Shown here one piece after another: positions 16,449 to 24,910 of a stretch of DNA of 64,000 nucleotides. Origin of the DNA: Methanoflorens sp963701995 (lineage in GTDB: Archaea; Halobacteriota; Bog-38; Methanoflorentales; Methanoflorentaceae); NCBI GenBank assembly GCA_963701995.1, contig OY969693.1, positions 496,001 to 560,000 of the forward strand, written 5' to 3'. The translations under genes and the position numbers were made by a program. Each line of letters opens with the position of its first letter. Within the stretch, counting starts at the first letter, position 1. The notes under the pieces were generated by a model, which was given only the letters and a program-made list of their open reading frames with translations, ran no database searches and was not told where the DNA came from.

Positions 16449-17498
16449 TCACCGCTGTTTAAGGAATCCTTCAGCGGCGAGCATCTCCGCGTTGAGGATC
16501 GAAGCTCCTGCGGCCCCTCTCACGGTGTTATGGCCCATAAGCGTATACTTTGTGCCCTTGACAACGTCGCGCCTCACCCTGCCAACGGAAACGCTCATTC
16601 CGGCGTAGATGTCACGGTCAAGCCGAGGCTGCGGCCGATCCTCCTCCTCTCTGACGATTATGGGTCGTTCGGGGGCAGATGGCAATCCTTTCAGGGGCTG
16701 GAGCGAGGCCATAGCCTGCTTTACCTCCTCAGGGGACGCGTCAACGTCCACCCACACTGACTCGGTGTGTCCGTCGATCACCGGGACGCGATTGCAGATC
16801 GCACTCACGGTGACGCTCGCGTTGACGACCTTCGTGCCGTTGAATGCGCCGAGAATCTTCGGTGTCTCAGTCTGCATCTTCTCCTCCTCTCCCCCGATGT
16901 AGGGGACGACGTTATCGAGGATGGCCATCGACGAGACGCCGGTGTAGCCCGCGCCAGAAACCGCCTGTAAGGTCGCGACCTTGACGTCGGTGAGCCCCAG
17001 TTGCATGAGCGGTTTGAGCGTCATGACGAGCATAATAGTAGAGCAGTTCGGATTGGTGACGATGAACCCGCCCCAGCTACGCTGCGCTTTCTGGAGGTCG
17101 ATCAGTTTCGCGTGGTCTTTGTTGACCTCAGGGATAAGGAGCGGTACGTCATCGAACATCCGGTACGAAGCGGCGTTGCTCGAAACCCCGTAGCCGTCGC
17201 GGGCGTAGTCCGCTTCAACGTTTTCTGCGATATCGGCCGGAAGGGACGAAAAAACCAGTTTCACGTCGTCAGGCATGTCGGTTGATCGTGTCGAAATGAC
17301 GCGTAGGTCGCCTATGGTTTCGGGTAGTGGCGTGCTCAACCGCCAATCGACCGCGTCCTTATAGTATTTCCCTGCGCTTCGCTCAGAGGCAGTGACCGCT
17401 CCGACCTCAAACCACGGGTGTGCCTCAAGAAGTTGGCAGAATCGCTGCCCGACGGCACCAGTGGCGCCAAGCACGCCGACTTGTATTAGCTTTGACAT
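16449..17498 (-). CDS. asd: Aspartate-semialdehyde dehydrogenase
   Basis: 349 residues. It reduces aspartyl phosphate to aspartate semialdehyde with NADPH, in the pathway to Lys, Thr and Met. Visible motifs: nucleotide-binding GVLGATGAVGQRF, the catalytic cysteine in TNPNCSTIMLV, and the substrate-binding region around GHTESVWVDV. Length and motifs match the archaeal/fungal-type enzyme. A short ferredoxin-like frame ends 8 bases before its ATG. Confidence 0.95.
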   Translation of the reverse strand: MSKLIQVGVLGATGAVGQRFCQLLEAHPWFEVGAVTASERSAGKYYKDAVDWRLSTPLPETIGDLRVISTRSTDMPDDVKLVFSSLPADIAENVEADYARDGYGVSSNAASYRMFDDVPLLIPEVNKDHAKLIDLQKAQRSWGGFIVTNPNCSTIMLVMTLKPLMQLGLTDVKVATLQAVSGAGYTGVSSMAILDNVVPYIGGEEEKMQTETPKILGAFNGTKVVNASVTVSAICNRVPVIDGHTESVWVDVDASPEEVKQAMASLQPLKGLPSAPERPIIVREEEDRPQPRLDRDIYAGMSVSVGRVRRDVVKGTKYTLMGHNTVRGAAGASILNAEMLAAEGFLKQR

Positions 17499-17506
17499 AT
17501 CTCACC

Positions 17507-17587
17507 TCACGCTAACGCGATTGCTCCGGATGGGCAGACGTCGACACAGGTTCCACACTTCACGCACGCCTCCACATCGATCAGCAC
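17507..17587 (-). CDS. Very short 4Fe-4S ferredoxin-like frame
   Basis: Twenty-six codons from GTG 17587: IDVEACVKCGTCVDVCPSGA carries one full CxxCxxCxxxCP cluster motif. It ends just before asd. This is half a usual ferredoxin; it may be a remnant, or the true start lies in another frame upstream. Confidence 0.4.
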   Translation of the reverse strand: MLIDVEACVKCGTCVDVCPSGAIALA

Positions 17588-17826
17588 TACATGGCAACAA
17601 CCGCTATCGGTTCATGAAAAGGCGGTCATATAACCGTTTTGGTCAGCGGCCCCGGCCTCGCTGCCGTCGTCGGCACTTAGTCCTGCGAAAGCGCCCTTAC
17701 ATTGCAAAACGCGTTCAATGACGCCGGCAATCGCTTGCCGAAACGCGCACTCGCCGTGGTCGTGAGCAGCGCCGAACTGGGCAGCGTCGTTACGACTCGA
17801 AGCGCGATGTAACCTGTCTCATTACC

Positions 17827-18117
17827 TCACGCTTTTCGAGTCCATTTAGACCCGTAGTCAAAGAACTTCTTGACGGTATCCCCCGATGTCCACTCCGCTC
17901 GAAGCCTCGTTCGCTTCTCAGCTCGTCGCAACGCGGACAGGATCATACGGTTGAGGTCTCGCGCGCTTTCTCCTTCAAGCTCTGCCTCAACGTCGAATCC
18001 TTGAGCTGTTTGTTTAACGGTTCCCTTTTCAGCGATAATCTGTTCAAGTACCGGTTTGATTGCAGACGGGTTATCGCTGCTCACGTGTGCTGACACTCTA
18101 AACTTCAGTTGCGCCAT
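17827..18117 (-). CDS. Conserved small archaeal protein (96 aa)
   Basis: MAQLKFRVSAHVSSDNPSAI, a middle segment FDVEAELEGESARDLNRMIL, and an Arg/Lys-rich C-terminus (RRAEKRTRLRAEW). It looks like a compact alpha/beta protein, perhaps nucleic-acid binding given its charge. I cannot name the family. It lies upstream of asd on the same strand, separated by about 240 bases. Confidence 0.6.
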   Translation of the reverse strand: MAQLKFRVSAHVSSDNPSAIKPVLEQIIAEKGTVKQTAQGFDVEAELEGESARDLNRMILSALRRAEKRTRLRAEWTSGDTVKKFFDYGSKWTRKA

Positions 18118-18300
18118 TTTGACTCGCCAAAGCGTACGAACTCATTCGGATATATAAAGAATCTGCCCGCGAGACGAAAATCGTTGAACGCGTGCGGCGT
18201 ATAGGGCGAGGATGCCAGCACACATGTTAAGCCGGATGGAAACAGGACTGAGATTTAAACACGATGCCTTGAGCGCTCGCGAGAAGAAAAAGAGGTAAAA

Positions 18301-18894
18301 ATGACATATTGCAAAGAGTGCGGGCACAAACTCGGCTTCATAGAACACGCAGCCGACGGCCTGTGTAACGGTTGCAGGGCGCGACTAGCGCACAGGCAGG
18401 CGGAGGAAGCGCATAGCGTGGCCATAGCTCCGTATGCCGGCGCAGAACTCCCGGCTATCACGGTTACCGACGCGATTATGAAAAAAGGTGAGACTGCGCA
18501 TTATCGAACAGCGACGGTGCTTAAGGAGATCAAGCGGTCAACCTCGGCTATTCGGGAGCGAGTCACGGCGTCTCGATCCCACTCCCGATAAAGGTGGGGG
18601 GCTTTCCCGTGCGCTATCGAGTAGGTCAATCGCGCGGCCACATCGTCAAACACGACGAGTTGCTTGAAACGTCACGCGGGGACTTGATCGTAAGTAATCA
18701 ACGCCTATTTTTAAACCCGTTCGCAGGGCACAAGCCGTTGAGCGTGCCGCTCTCAAAAATCGCTAGTTTTCACATCTACGAGAATGGACTCGAAGTCTGG
18801 CAGGACGGCAAGGAACGGCCCATATCTTTTTGTGCTTGATGCGGCAGGAAGTGAGATATTCGGGCTCTGTCTCGACAGGCTCCTTCGAGCTTAG
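18301..18894 (+). CDS. Zinc-ribbon protein, apparently two frameshifts
   Basis: The first frame starts with a zinc ribbon (CKECGHKLGF, then GLCNGC). Near 18543 a missing G shifts the frame to GYSGASHGVSIPLPIKVGG and RVGQSRGHIVKHDELLETS, followed by GDLIVSNQRLFL. Near 18815 an extra C shifts it again to PYLFVLDAAGSEIFGLCLD, ending at 18894. Joined, this gives about 195 residues like proteins that couple a zinc ribbon to a short PH-like domain. Both breaks are in homopolymers, so sequencing error is possible. Function unknown. Confidence 0.6.
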
Positions 18895-18984
18895 ATTTTC
18901 TCTTTTTGGGCAAAAAAAGGAAGTCAAAGCGCAAATAGGCTCGGGTCAGCCGATATGCCGCCCTGACCCGCTAAGGCGCTGCAG

Positions 18985-19791
18985 TTATAATTGCAGGTGA
19001 ACGATGTTCCTTATTCTGTGTCTATCGACGAAATTCATCCACCTCGTTAACGACGTACCCCATGCGGGATCTCGCGGAACGTCTTTGAACAAGGGAAACT
19101 GATCCAAAACGTTGATGCGTTTGTCCCATCCGGCTATTTTGCGTGCATCTTTCAGTGCCCATTTGGTGGTAGATCCTTTCATCCCCATCCTTCGCAAACC
19201 CCAGTTGCCAACGAGCTTTCCGAATCTCGACTGGGTATCAAACAGGAGCTCCGCCCCGGGAAAACCGTCTGCAAGTGCTATGAAAAACGGTCGTATTCGA
19301 GACTCCTCGAAATACATGAGCACTCCAGCGGCGATCACGAATAAGCCGTCATCGGTACCCTTAACCTCGTCAAACCAGCTCGGATCGAAGAGGGAACTTG
19401 AAACATACGCCGTTCGGTCAGATTCAGGGAGCAACTCCCTTCGCAGTTTTATGACCGAAGGAAGATCCAGGTCGTACCAGTGAATGGTTCCGTTGTCGAC
19501 ACGATAAAACGCGGTGTCCAGGCCCACCCCAAGGTCAACCACCGACGCCTTAGGATGCGCAGCAATGTATGCGCGGATCTTGTCGTCGAACTGCCTCGCT
19601 CGTGCCGCGTGCACGAGATTGCTTGTAAAACGAAGAGTTTCATCGAGTGTCGAAAAATCATATTCGAGCATCTCGACGAGTTCAACCGCTTTCCTGTCGT
19701 TAATGAGCGAGGGATACACTCTGCTGAATTTAGCCCGCCCCCACAGCGGAATGAGTAGGGTCTCTTCTACGTCGCCCAGATCAATCTTCAT
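18985..19791 (-). CDS. LCM-family (TcmP-like) SAM-dependent methyltransferase
   Basis: 268 residues matching the leucine carboxyl methyltransferase / TcmP O-methyltransferase family. The SAM-binding site reads ASVVDLGVGLDTAFYRV; YDLDLPSVIKLRRELLPES and VIAAGVLMYFEESRIRPF are also family features. It transfers methyl groups to carboxylates or polyketide oxygens in known members; the substrate here is unknown. No pathway neighbours. ATG 19791 gives the usual start. Confidence 0.85.
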   Translation of the reverse strand: MKIDLGDVEETLLIPLWGRAKFSRVYPSLINDRKAVELVEMLEYDFSTLDETLRFTSNLVHAARARQFDDKIRAYIAAHPKASVVDLGVGLDTAFYRVDNGTIHWYDLDLPSVIKLRRELLPESDRTAYVSSSLFDPSWFDEVKGTDDGLFVIAAGVLMYFEESRIRPFFIALADGFPGAELLFDTQSRFGKLVGNWGLRRMGMKGSTTKWALKDARKIAGWDKRINVLDQFPLFKDVPRDPAWGTSLTRWMNFVDRHRIRNIVHLQL

Positions 19792-19984
19792 CGTGCCTGC
19801 CTGACGAGTGCTGTTGAATGACGTACAGATACGAATCAGAATATATAAGAGGGTTGGGAATTGCCCGAACTATTGTTTGCAGGCAGAAGGCAGACCCTTT
19901 GAAAAAAGCGCCGCAAGAATGGAAAAGAACTAACTACCAAATGCCGCCTACTGCCAAATACGCACAGAAAAGGAGGTGAAAACC

Positions 19985-20635
19985 ATGGATGAAGACAAGT
20001 GTCAAAAATGCGGCACGCCTGCGTCACCAGGCGCCAAGTACTGCGAAAGCTGTGGCGCGCTGCTATTAGGCGAAGCCGCGCCGCCAATCCAACCGCAAGC
20101 TACTCGACCGCCGCAGCCACAGAGCACCCCGCCATATGCACCCTCGCCCGTGTATCAAACGGCACCGTACGCAGCGCCTGCCGCGTCACCATATCAGGGC
20201 GTCGCCATTCGCTTTGTAGCGATCCTCATCGATACCATTATTATCGGCATCATCTCAGCCTTCATTACGCTCCCGCTGCAAGTGCCCTTCATCACGGTGA
20301 CGAATGTCTCGGGAACCCCTAGCGTCGCGACAACGCCGAATCCCCTTGGATGGCTTGGAGGTGTGATCTCGTTGCTCATCTTCTTCCTGTACTTCATACT
20401 GCTCGAAGGAGCGTATGGCCAGACCGTGGGCAAGATGGCCGTGAAGATCAAAGTGCTGCGCGAAGACGGGGCGAAGATCGATTATGCGGATGCGACCGTG
20501 CGCAACGTTCTGCGTGTCATCGATCTTGTACCGTACTTTGTTCCGTACTTGCTCGGTGCCATCCTCATCTGGTCATCAGATACAAAGCAACGGCTTGGCG
20601 ATCGCGCAGGACATACGATTGTCGTAAAAGCATGA
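19985..20635 (+). CDS. Zinc-ribbon RDD-family membrane protein
   Basis: 216 residues. A double-Cys zinc ribbon (CQKCG, CESCG) opens the protein, followed by a Pro/Gln-rich linker and an RDD domain with three or so membrane segments: GVAIRFVAILIDTIIIGI, LISLLIFFLYFILLEGAYGQ-like region, and VRNVLRVIDLVPYFVPYLLG. The basic/acidic RDD residues and KQRLGDRAGHTIV at the end are typical. Transport has been suggested for some RDD proteins. GGAGG at 19972-19976 supports ATG 19985 over the overlapping GTG. A T-rich run downstream (20650-20667) may terminate it. Confidence 0.85.
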   Translation: MDEDKCQKCGTPASPGAKYCESCGALLLGEAAPPIQPQATRPPQPQSTPPYAPSPVYQTAPYAAPAASPYQGVAIRFVAILIDTIIIGIISAFITLPLQVPFITVTNVSGTPSVATTPNPLGWLGGVISLLIFFLYFILLEGAYGQTVGKMAVKIKVLREDGAKIDYADATVRNVLRVIDLVPYFVPYLLGAILIWSSDTKQRLGDRAGHTIVVKA

Positions 20636-20691
20636 TGGGATGACCCACATGCTTTTTTCTTTTTTTAAAACACGCGCTCAAGCAGGCTTCG

Positions 20692-20904
20692 TCACTCATA
20701 GCGCACCTTCGCCAGCGGCGGGTACATCATCACGATGAGCGAAGGCGATCGGGTAAGGGGTCGTGCTGACCTGAAAGCTGCTCAGCGCGACAGGAATTCC
20801 GGGGATACGATAGCCCAGAAGCACCCGTGACCATCGCAACGAATATGCACAGCGTCAGCAGCTCATTCAAGCGGGACCCTGGCCTTACGCTCTTCGGAGG
20901 GCAT
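20692..20904 (-). pseudogene. ACR3 arsenite efflux pump, 5' fragment with frameshifts
   Basis: On the minus strand, pieces in shifting frames read MPSEERKARV, LNELLTLCIFVAMVTG, LLGYRIPGIPVALSSFQVST and LIVMMYPPLAKVRYE. In this order they are the N-terminal membrane segments of an ACR3-type arsenite efflux permease. A stop follows at 20692 and the remaining 270 or so residues are absent. The fragment lies directly downstream of arsM, so the operon probably once ended with this pump. Confidence 0.7.
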
Positions 20905-20964
20905 AATAGAAAGGAGATACCCTATTACCGTCTTACCGACACCGAATGCGCCGACAACAGAGGT

Positions 20965-21795
20965 CTAAGGCTTCTTTCCCGCCACTTTTATGCTCACTAC
21001 CGAGTCCGCAAGGTCGCGCAATTCATCGGGAGTCAGCTTGATGGTGTTCCCGATCGCTTGTGCCGTCGGATCATTGGCCATGCAGTCAAGCGGGAAGGAG
21101 AACTCCTCGACGATGCGAACGTCCTCAAATCCGGCGGCCCGAATGGTCGCTAGGTAGGCGTCCTTCATGATTGCGCCGGACAGGCAGCCGACATACGCCG
21201 CGGCCGAGTCCTTTACGGCAGGCGGAAGCTCTCTCAGCAAGACCATGTCAGATACCGCAAAGCGGCCGCTGGGCTTCAGCACCCGAAACGCTTCCTTGAA
21301 GACGGCGGCCTTGTCGGGGGTGAGATTAATCACGCAGTTGGAGATCACGACGTCAACGGCACTGTCTGCAACAGGCAGGTGCTCCAGCTCTCCAAGCCTG
21401 AAGTCGACGTTGCTGTAGCCGCCCGTGCGCGCATTCGCCCGAGCCTTTTCGAGCATCTCGGGCGTCATGTCAACGCCGATCACTTGTCCAGCTGCACCGA
21501 CCGCGTTTGCGGCCAGGAAACAGTCGAAGCCAGCTCCTGATCCGAGATCAAGCACCGTCTCGCCTTCCTTCAACGAAGCGAGCGCGGTCGGATTGCCGCA
21601 GCCAAGTCCGAGATTTGCTCCTTCGGGCACTGAGGCAAGCTCTTCTTCCTTGTAGCCTACGGCCCGGCTAATGTCGTGCGCCAGATCAACGTTACTGCCA
21701 CAGCACTGGCTCACCGGGATAAAATTAAGCCTTTCGCCCTTCGCCACCTTCGCATAGCCATCTCTAACAACGCTCTTTATCTTCTCTTCTTCCAT
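20965..21795 (-). CDS. arsM: Arsenite methyltransferase
   Basis: 276 residues. It methylates As(III) with SAM. Features: SAM site VLDLGSGAGFDCFLAANAVG, GVDMTPEMLEKARANA, and conserved cysteines in SQCCGSN, ISNCVINLTP and YVGCLSG, three of which bind arsenite in ArsM. Length and C-terminal region fit bacterial/archaeal ArsM. It follows the AbrB-type gene with a 16-base gap and precedes a ruined ACR3 gene on the same strand. Confidence 0.92.
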   Translation of the reverse strand: MEEEKIKSVVRDGYAKVAKGERLNFIPVSQCCGSNVDLAHDISRAVGYKEEELASVPEGANLGLGCGNPTALASLKEGETVLDLGSGAGFDCFLAANAVGAAGQVIGVDMTPEMLEKARANARTGGYSNVDFRLGELEHLPVADSAVDVVISNCVINLTPDKAAVFKEAFRVLKPSGRFAVSDMVLLRELPPAVKDSAAAYVGCLSGAIMKDAYLATIRAAGFEDVRIVEEFSFPLDCMANDPTAQAIGNTIKLTPDELRDLADSVVSIKVAGKKP

Positions 21796-21811
21796 ACCAC
21801 CATCACCCCGT

Positions 21812-22078
21812 TTACGCCAACTCTTTGAAAATAGGGCCTAAAAAGCCCTTAACCGTCGCCGAGAGCTCCTCGACCTTGATTAGAGAGATGCAGCAGACCT
21901 CGCCGTCTCGCTCGCAGCTGACGGCAGCCAGCTTGTCCCCCGCCCGGATGTGGGCACGGTCGCGTAGCTCTTTAGGCAGCACCATCTGCCCTCGCTCGTC
22001 AACGCTCACGACCGCTTCAACCTTGCAGCTATTCTTGCCCGCATCGCCGGGCGCACAATATGAGGCTTCTTCTGTCAT
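21812..22078 (-). CDS. AbrB/MazE-type DNA-binding protein of the arsenic operon
   Basis: 88 residues from ATG 22078. A cysteine-containing N-terminus (YCAPG, NSCKVE) precedes a swapped-hairpin AbrB domain (VVSVDERGQMVLPKELRDRA, GDKLAAVS), followed by a helix (EELSATVKGFLGPIF). The same architecture is seen in small regulators linked to arsM and hgcAB genes in anaerobes. It may sense the metalloid through its cysteines and regulate the operon; this is inference. It is co-directional with arsM. Confidence 0.75.
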   Translation of the reverse strand: MTEEASYCAPGDAGKNSCKVEAVVSVDERGQMVLPKELRDRAHIRAGDKLAAVSCERDGEVCCISLIKVEELSATVKGFLGPIFKELA

Positions 22079-22109
22079 AAAACTCCAGACAATAGTATAA
22101 TTATCAGTG

Positions 22110-22136
22110 TATTTAAACTTTTCTGATAAATCAGAA
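22110..22136 (-). promoter_or_regulatory. Archaeal promoter with 16-bp palindrome ahead of the AbrB-arsM genes
   Basis: TTCTGAT-AA-ATCAGAA (22121-22136) is a perfect palindrome. Just downstream on the minus strand is a TATA-like TTTAAATA (about 22110-22117), about 35 bases before the ATG at 22078. The arrangement suggests an operator that overlaps the promoter. Confidence 0.5.
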
Positions 22137-22231
22137 TAGTTTGAATATTGGCAAAAAAACGTCAACAAAGGTATTAATTAAACGGTGATTTCGCGACCGC
22201 GAGGCTAGTTACGGCCGAACGTGGACTCAAG

Positions 22232-22621
22232 CTACTCCCTAAGTCGGTCACGCACGCGCCTAAAAGATGTGCACGGTGCGCCTTCCCCGGCATTTAGCAC
22301 GGGATCGTCAAACGCGTGATGGAGATACTCCTTCCCGCCAGGAAATATGGGGCAGCTCTCTTGCGCATCGGCACACAGAGTGACGACGTAGTCGAAGGTC
22401 TGGTCGTCAAACTCGTCCAGAGACTTTGCGCGGTGCGAGCTGATGTCGATGCCCAGCTCAGCCATCACTTCGACCGCGCACGAATGCACCTCGGTAGGTT
22501 CATTTCCCGCGCTTTGTGCCTCATACCGGTCAGCATGCCGGGCGTTGATGAACCCTTCTGCCATCTGCGATCGCGCTGCGTTATGCGCGCAGAGGAACAG
22601 TATCTTCTTCTTTACAGTCAT
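22232..22621 (-). CDS. arsC: Arsenate reductase (low-molecular-weight phosphatase type)
   Basis: 129 residues. It reduces arsenate to arsenite, feeding methylation or efflux. The N-terminal phosphate-loop CAHNAARSQMAEG contains the catalytic Cys and Arg; later cysteines in VVTLCADAQESCPIFPGG form the thiol relay of the thioredoxin-coupled class. It precedes the AbrB-arsM pair on the same strand but is separated by about 150 bases holding a separate promoter. Confidence 0.92.
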   Translation of the reverse strand: MTVKKKILFLCAHNAARSQMAEGFINARHADRYEAQSAGNEPTEVHSCAVEVMAELGIDISSHRAKSLDEFDDQTFDYVVTLCADAQESCPIFPGGKEYLHHAFDDPVLNAGEGAPCTSFRRVRDRLRE

Positions 22622-22757
22622 CTTGACATCCTCATGCCGGCGCTTGCGCTTAAGGTCGCGAGCAATCCTAACCCGCAGTGAAAAGTATCCGTGACTAACC
22701 GTCCCTCACAGGGAAGTAGCGAAAATGCTGACACTGACAAGTCATCGGCATCTGCGG

Positions 22758-23207
22758 TCAGCCTTTTTCGAGAGCTTTCGCAAATTCCTCGGCATTGCGC
22801 AGGTCGTGTTCGTTTGGTCGCCCTCGCGCGATCCCGCCGATGAGTTTCATCAGCCCATACGTATCAAACCCCCGGCAGGAGAACTCCCCGACGACGGTCA
22901 GTCCCTTCTCCTCCAACTTGCCTTTTAAGGCACGGTGGTGTGACCCCTGACGCGATGCGCCCCTCGTTGAGAACACAAACGCTTTCTTGTCAAGCGCGGG
23001 GAGCATTTCAACCCACCTGAGCAAGCGCTGATAGTGCTTTCCAAAGGCGATTCCTGAACCAAACCCGATGAGGTCATACTCAGCGAGTGCCTCGACGTTC
23101 ACGTCATCAGGGCGGCGAACCTCTGCGTCGAGAACTGCTGCCATCGCATCGGCGATCTTTTTCGTGTTTCCGTGGTGCTGCGACACGCATACGATGAGCG
23201 TTTTCAT
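22758..23207 (-). CDS. Flavodoxin-like protein
   Basis: 149 residues. An N-terminal strand and FMN-phosphate loop (TLIVCVSQHHGNTKKIADAM), then DLIGFGSGIAFGKHYQRLL and KAFVFSTRGASRQGSHHRAL are characteristic of flavodoxin-fold proteins. It probably carries electrons or reduces a small partner. I used ATG 23207 (MKTLIV), the second Met. It is upstream of arsC on the same strand, but a link to arsenic reduction is only positional. Confidence 0.82.
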   Translation of the reverse strand: MKTLIVCVSQHHGNTKKIADAMAAVLDAEVRRPDDVNVEALAEYDLIGFGSGIAFGKHYQRLLRWVEMLPALDKKAFVFSTRGASRQGSHHRALKGKLEEKGLTVVGEFSCRGFDTYGLMKLIGGIARGRPNEHDLRNAEEFAKALEKG

Positions 23208-23258
23208 AGGATCATCCATACCAGTGATAAAGTTTCACCATTACGTTTCGTTTTGGCC

Positions 23259-23363
23259 CTACACTTGGCACGATAAAAGAGCATTGCCCGCCGCAATGCT
23301 GAGCACCAAAAAGAAGACGGTGATCAGAGTAATGGCTACCAGACTCCACTTCATAGATAACAT
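23259..23363 (-). CDS. Possible single-helix membrane peptide (34 aa)
   Basis: MLSMKWSLVAITLITVFFLV and about 14 more residues make one hydrophobic helix. A related fragment (IKWSLAALTVSLLLAQW) can be read on the minus strand near 31510-31460, without a clear start. No good ribosome site. It may be an exported-protein remnant. Confidence 0.3.
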   Translation of the reverse strand: MLSMKWSLVAITLITVFFLVLSIAAGNALLSCQV

Positions 23364-23572
23364 GTTTCCAGCGTCATTGAACTACCTTCCGCTGCCAGCG
23401 CCTATGGCACCTCTGACACCCGGTGTTGCGATGCGGAGCAGAACTACGCGCCTTCTGGTTTCGTCGACGCCCCACGTCACCTCTGCACTTCTGCGCGCTG
23501 AGTAAAGACGCTTTGGCCTATGAAATCCAATACTCATTTTGATCTGACGCATAGCAGGCTATACGGGCTTCT

Positions 23573-24910
23573 TTACACAAGCTTCTTGATCACGTCCGTT
23601 ACCGAGACGGCGTTAGCAAAGAAGTCATTCCACGCATCTTCTTTCGGATAGTTCCTGATAGTGTACGAGGTCGGGCTGATGTTAGGCAGCTCGTCCCAGA
23701 CAAACGGACTCGCTATGGGAAGCCCCGGCTGAGATCGGGCGGCGTAGGGTGCCACGGAAGTCTGCATCGCGGATATCCGGTTGACGTCGATGAAGATGCG
23801 TCCCCTTCTTTTCTCCTTGCCAAGCTCCGTAGTCAGTGCTGCGTCACTTTTTGCGAGGGTTTGCGCGATTTTCAAGGCGAATTCCCTCACGCCATGGTTG
23901 TCAAGCTCCCGCGTGATGGGCACCGCGACGTGGTACCCCCTGCCCCCGGTGGTCATCACGTAAGGCTTAAACTCCAACGCTTCAAGAAAGCCCTTCAGTT
24001 TGAGTGCGGCTGACCGAAGCGACGTTAAATCAGGCAGCGACGGATCCAGATCAAATATCATTTTGTCGGGAATTTCCGGCCTGTCAGCTCTCGTTACCAT
24101 AATGTGGGGAACGATGACCTGATTGCCGAGGTACACGATGCCTGCTTCATCCTTAACGATCGCATAGCAGGTCATAGTGCCTTTACGCGTGAGACATTTG
24201 CTCTCAAGCCAATCAGGAAAATAGTCGGGCATATTTTTTTGGAAGAATTTCTCGCCGCTTACCCCCTCGGGAAACCTCAACATGGAGATGAGTCGGCCCT
24301 CTATATGGGGCAGCATCAGCGGCGCGATGTTTCGATAGTATTCCACAAGCGCAGCTTTCGGAATCCCCGTATCAAGCTCCTTTTGGGGGTTCGTTACGTG
24401 GATTCGATGCCCGCCGACGTCTATTTCGTCGCTAAGGCGATGCTCCTCCCCTTTCTTGACGATTATCCAGTCATTGTCGAGGCGGGTGAATGCGTAGGTC
24501 CCGTTCAGTTTGTCGCCTTTCACGTAGATTACGAAATGGCCCTTTTCCAACGCCTCGTCAAGAGGCTGAACCTTTCCGTCTTTTATCGTGATGTTGACGA
24601 ATTTTCCCTTGTCCCATATTTCGACCGTCCCTGCACCGTATTCGCCTTTAGGTATCTCGCCTGAAAACGCGGCGTAGGCAACGGGATGGTCCTCAGTCCT
24701 GATTGCGAGCCTTTTATCCCGGGGGTCGTCTGACAGCCCCTTGGGCACCGCCCAGCTCTTGAGTACCCCGTCGTGCTCAAGCCGAAAATCAAAATGTATC
24801 CGCCTGGCGTTGTGCTTCTGTATCACATACACCGACTGTTCGCTTTGCAATTGGTCAGGTTCAGGCTCAACCGTCTTCGCAAAGTCCCGTTTCTTCCTGT
24901 ACCTCGTCAA
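23573..24910 (-). CDS. ligD: LigD phosphoesterase-polymerase protein (PE + POL domains)
   Basis: About 445 residues from TTG 24910, which overlaps the ligase stop. The first 150 residues are the 3'-phosphoesterase domain (HNARRIHFDFRLEHDG, DPRDKRLAIRTEDHP, PKGEYGAGTVEIWDKG). The remainder is the primase-like polymerase domain: MIFDLDPSLPD with the metal-binding Asp pair, MTTGGRGYHVAVPI and RIFIDVNRISAMQTSVAPY. These clean and fill ends at double-strand breaks during NHEJ. In bacteria PE, POL and LIG are often one polypeptide; here the ligase is a separate gene. Last of a three-gene operon with ku. Confidence 0.92.
   Translation of the reverse strand: MTRYRKKRDFAKTVEPEPDQLQSEQSVYVIQKHNARRIHFDFRLEHDGVLKSWAVPKGLSDDPRDKRLAIRTEDHPVAYAAFSGEIPKGEYGAGTVEIWDKGKFVNITIKDGKVQPLDEALEKGHFVIYVKGDKLNGTYAFTRLDNDWIIVKKGEEHRLSDEIDVGGHRIHVTNPQKELDTGIPKAALVEYYRNIAPLMLPHIEGRLISMLRFPEGVSGEKFFQKNMPDYFPDWLESKCLTRKGTMTCYAIVKDEAGIVYLGNQVIVPHIMVTRADRPEIPDKMIFDLDPSLPDLTSLRSAALKLKGFLEALEFKPYVMTTGGRGYHVAVPITRELDNHGVREFALKIAQTLAKSDAALTTELGKEKRRGRIFIDVNRISAMQTSVAPYAARSQPGLPIASPFVWDELPNISPTSYTIRNYPKEDAWNDFFANAVSVTDVIKKLV

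Noticed and set aside
15922..16608. Long plus-strand frame opposite asd and the small genes
   Set aside because: It overlaps three supported minus-strand genes and has no domain.
17588..17826. Protein gene in the gap upstream of the ferredoxin-like frame
   Set aside because: A minus-strand frame without stops for about 60 codons exists, but I could not match it to any family and it has no start signal.
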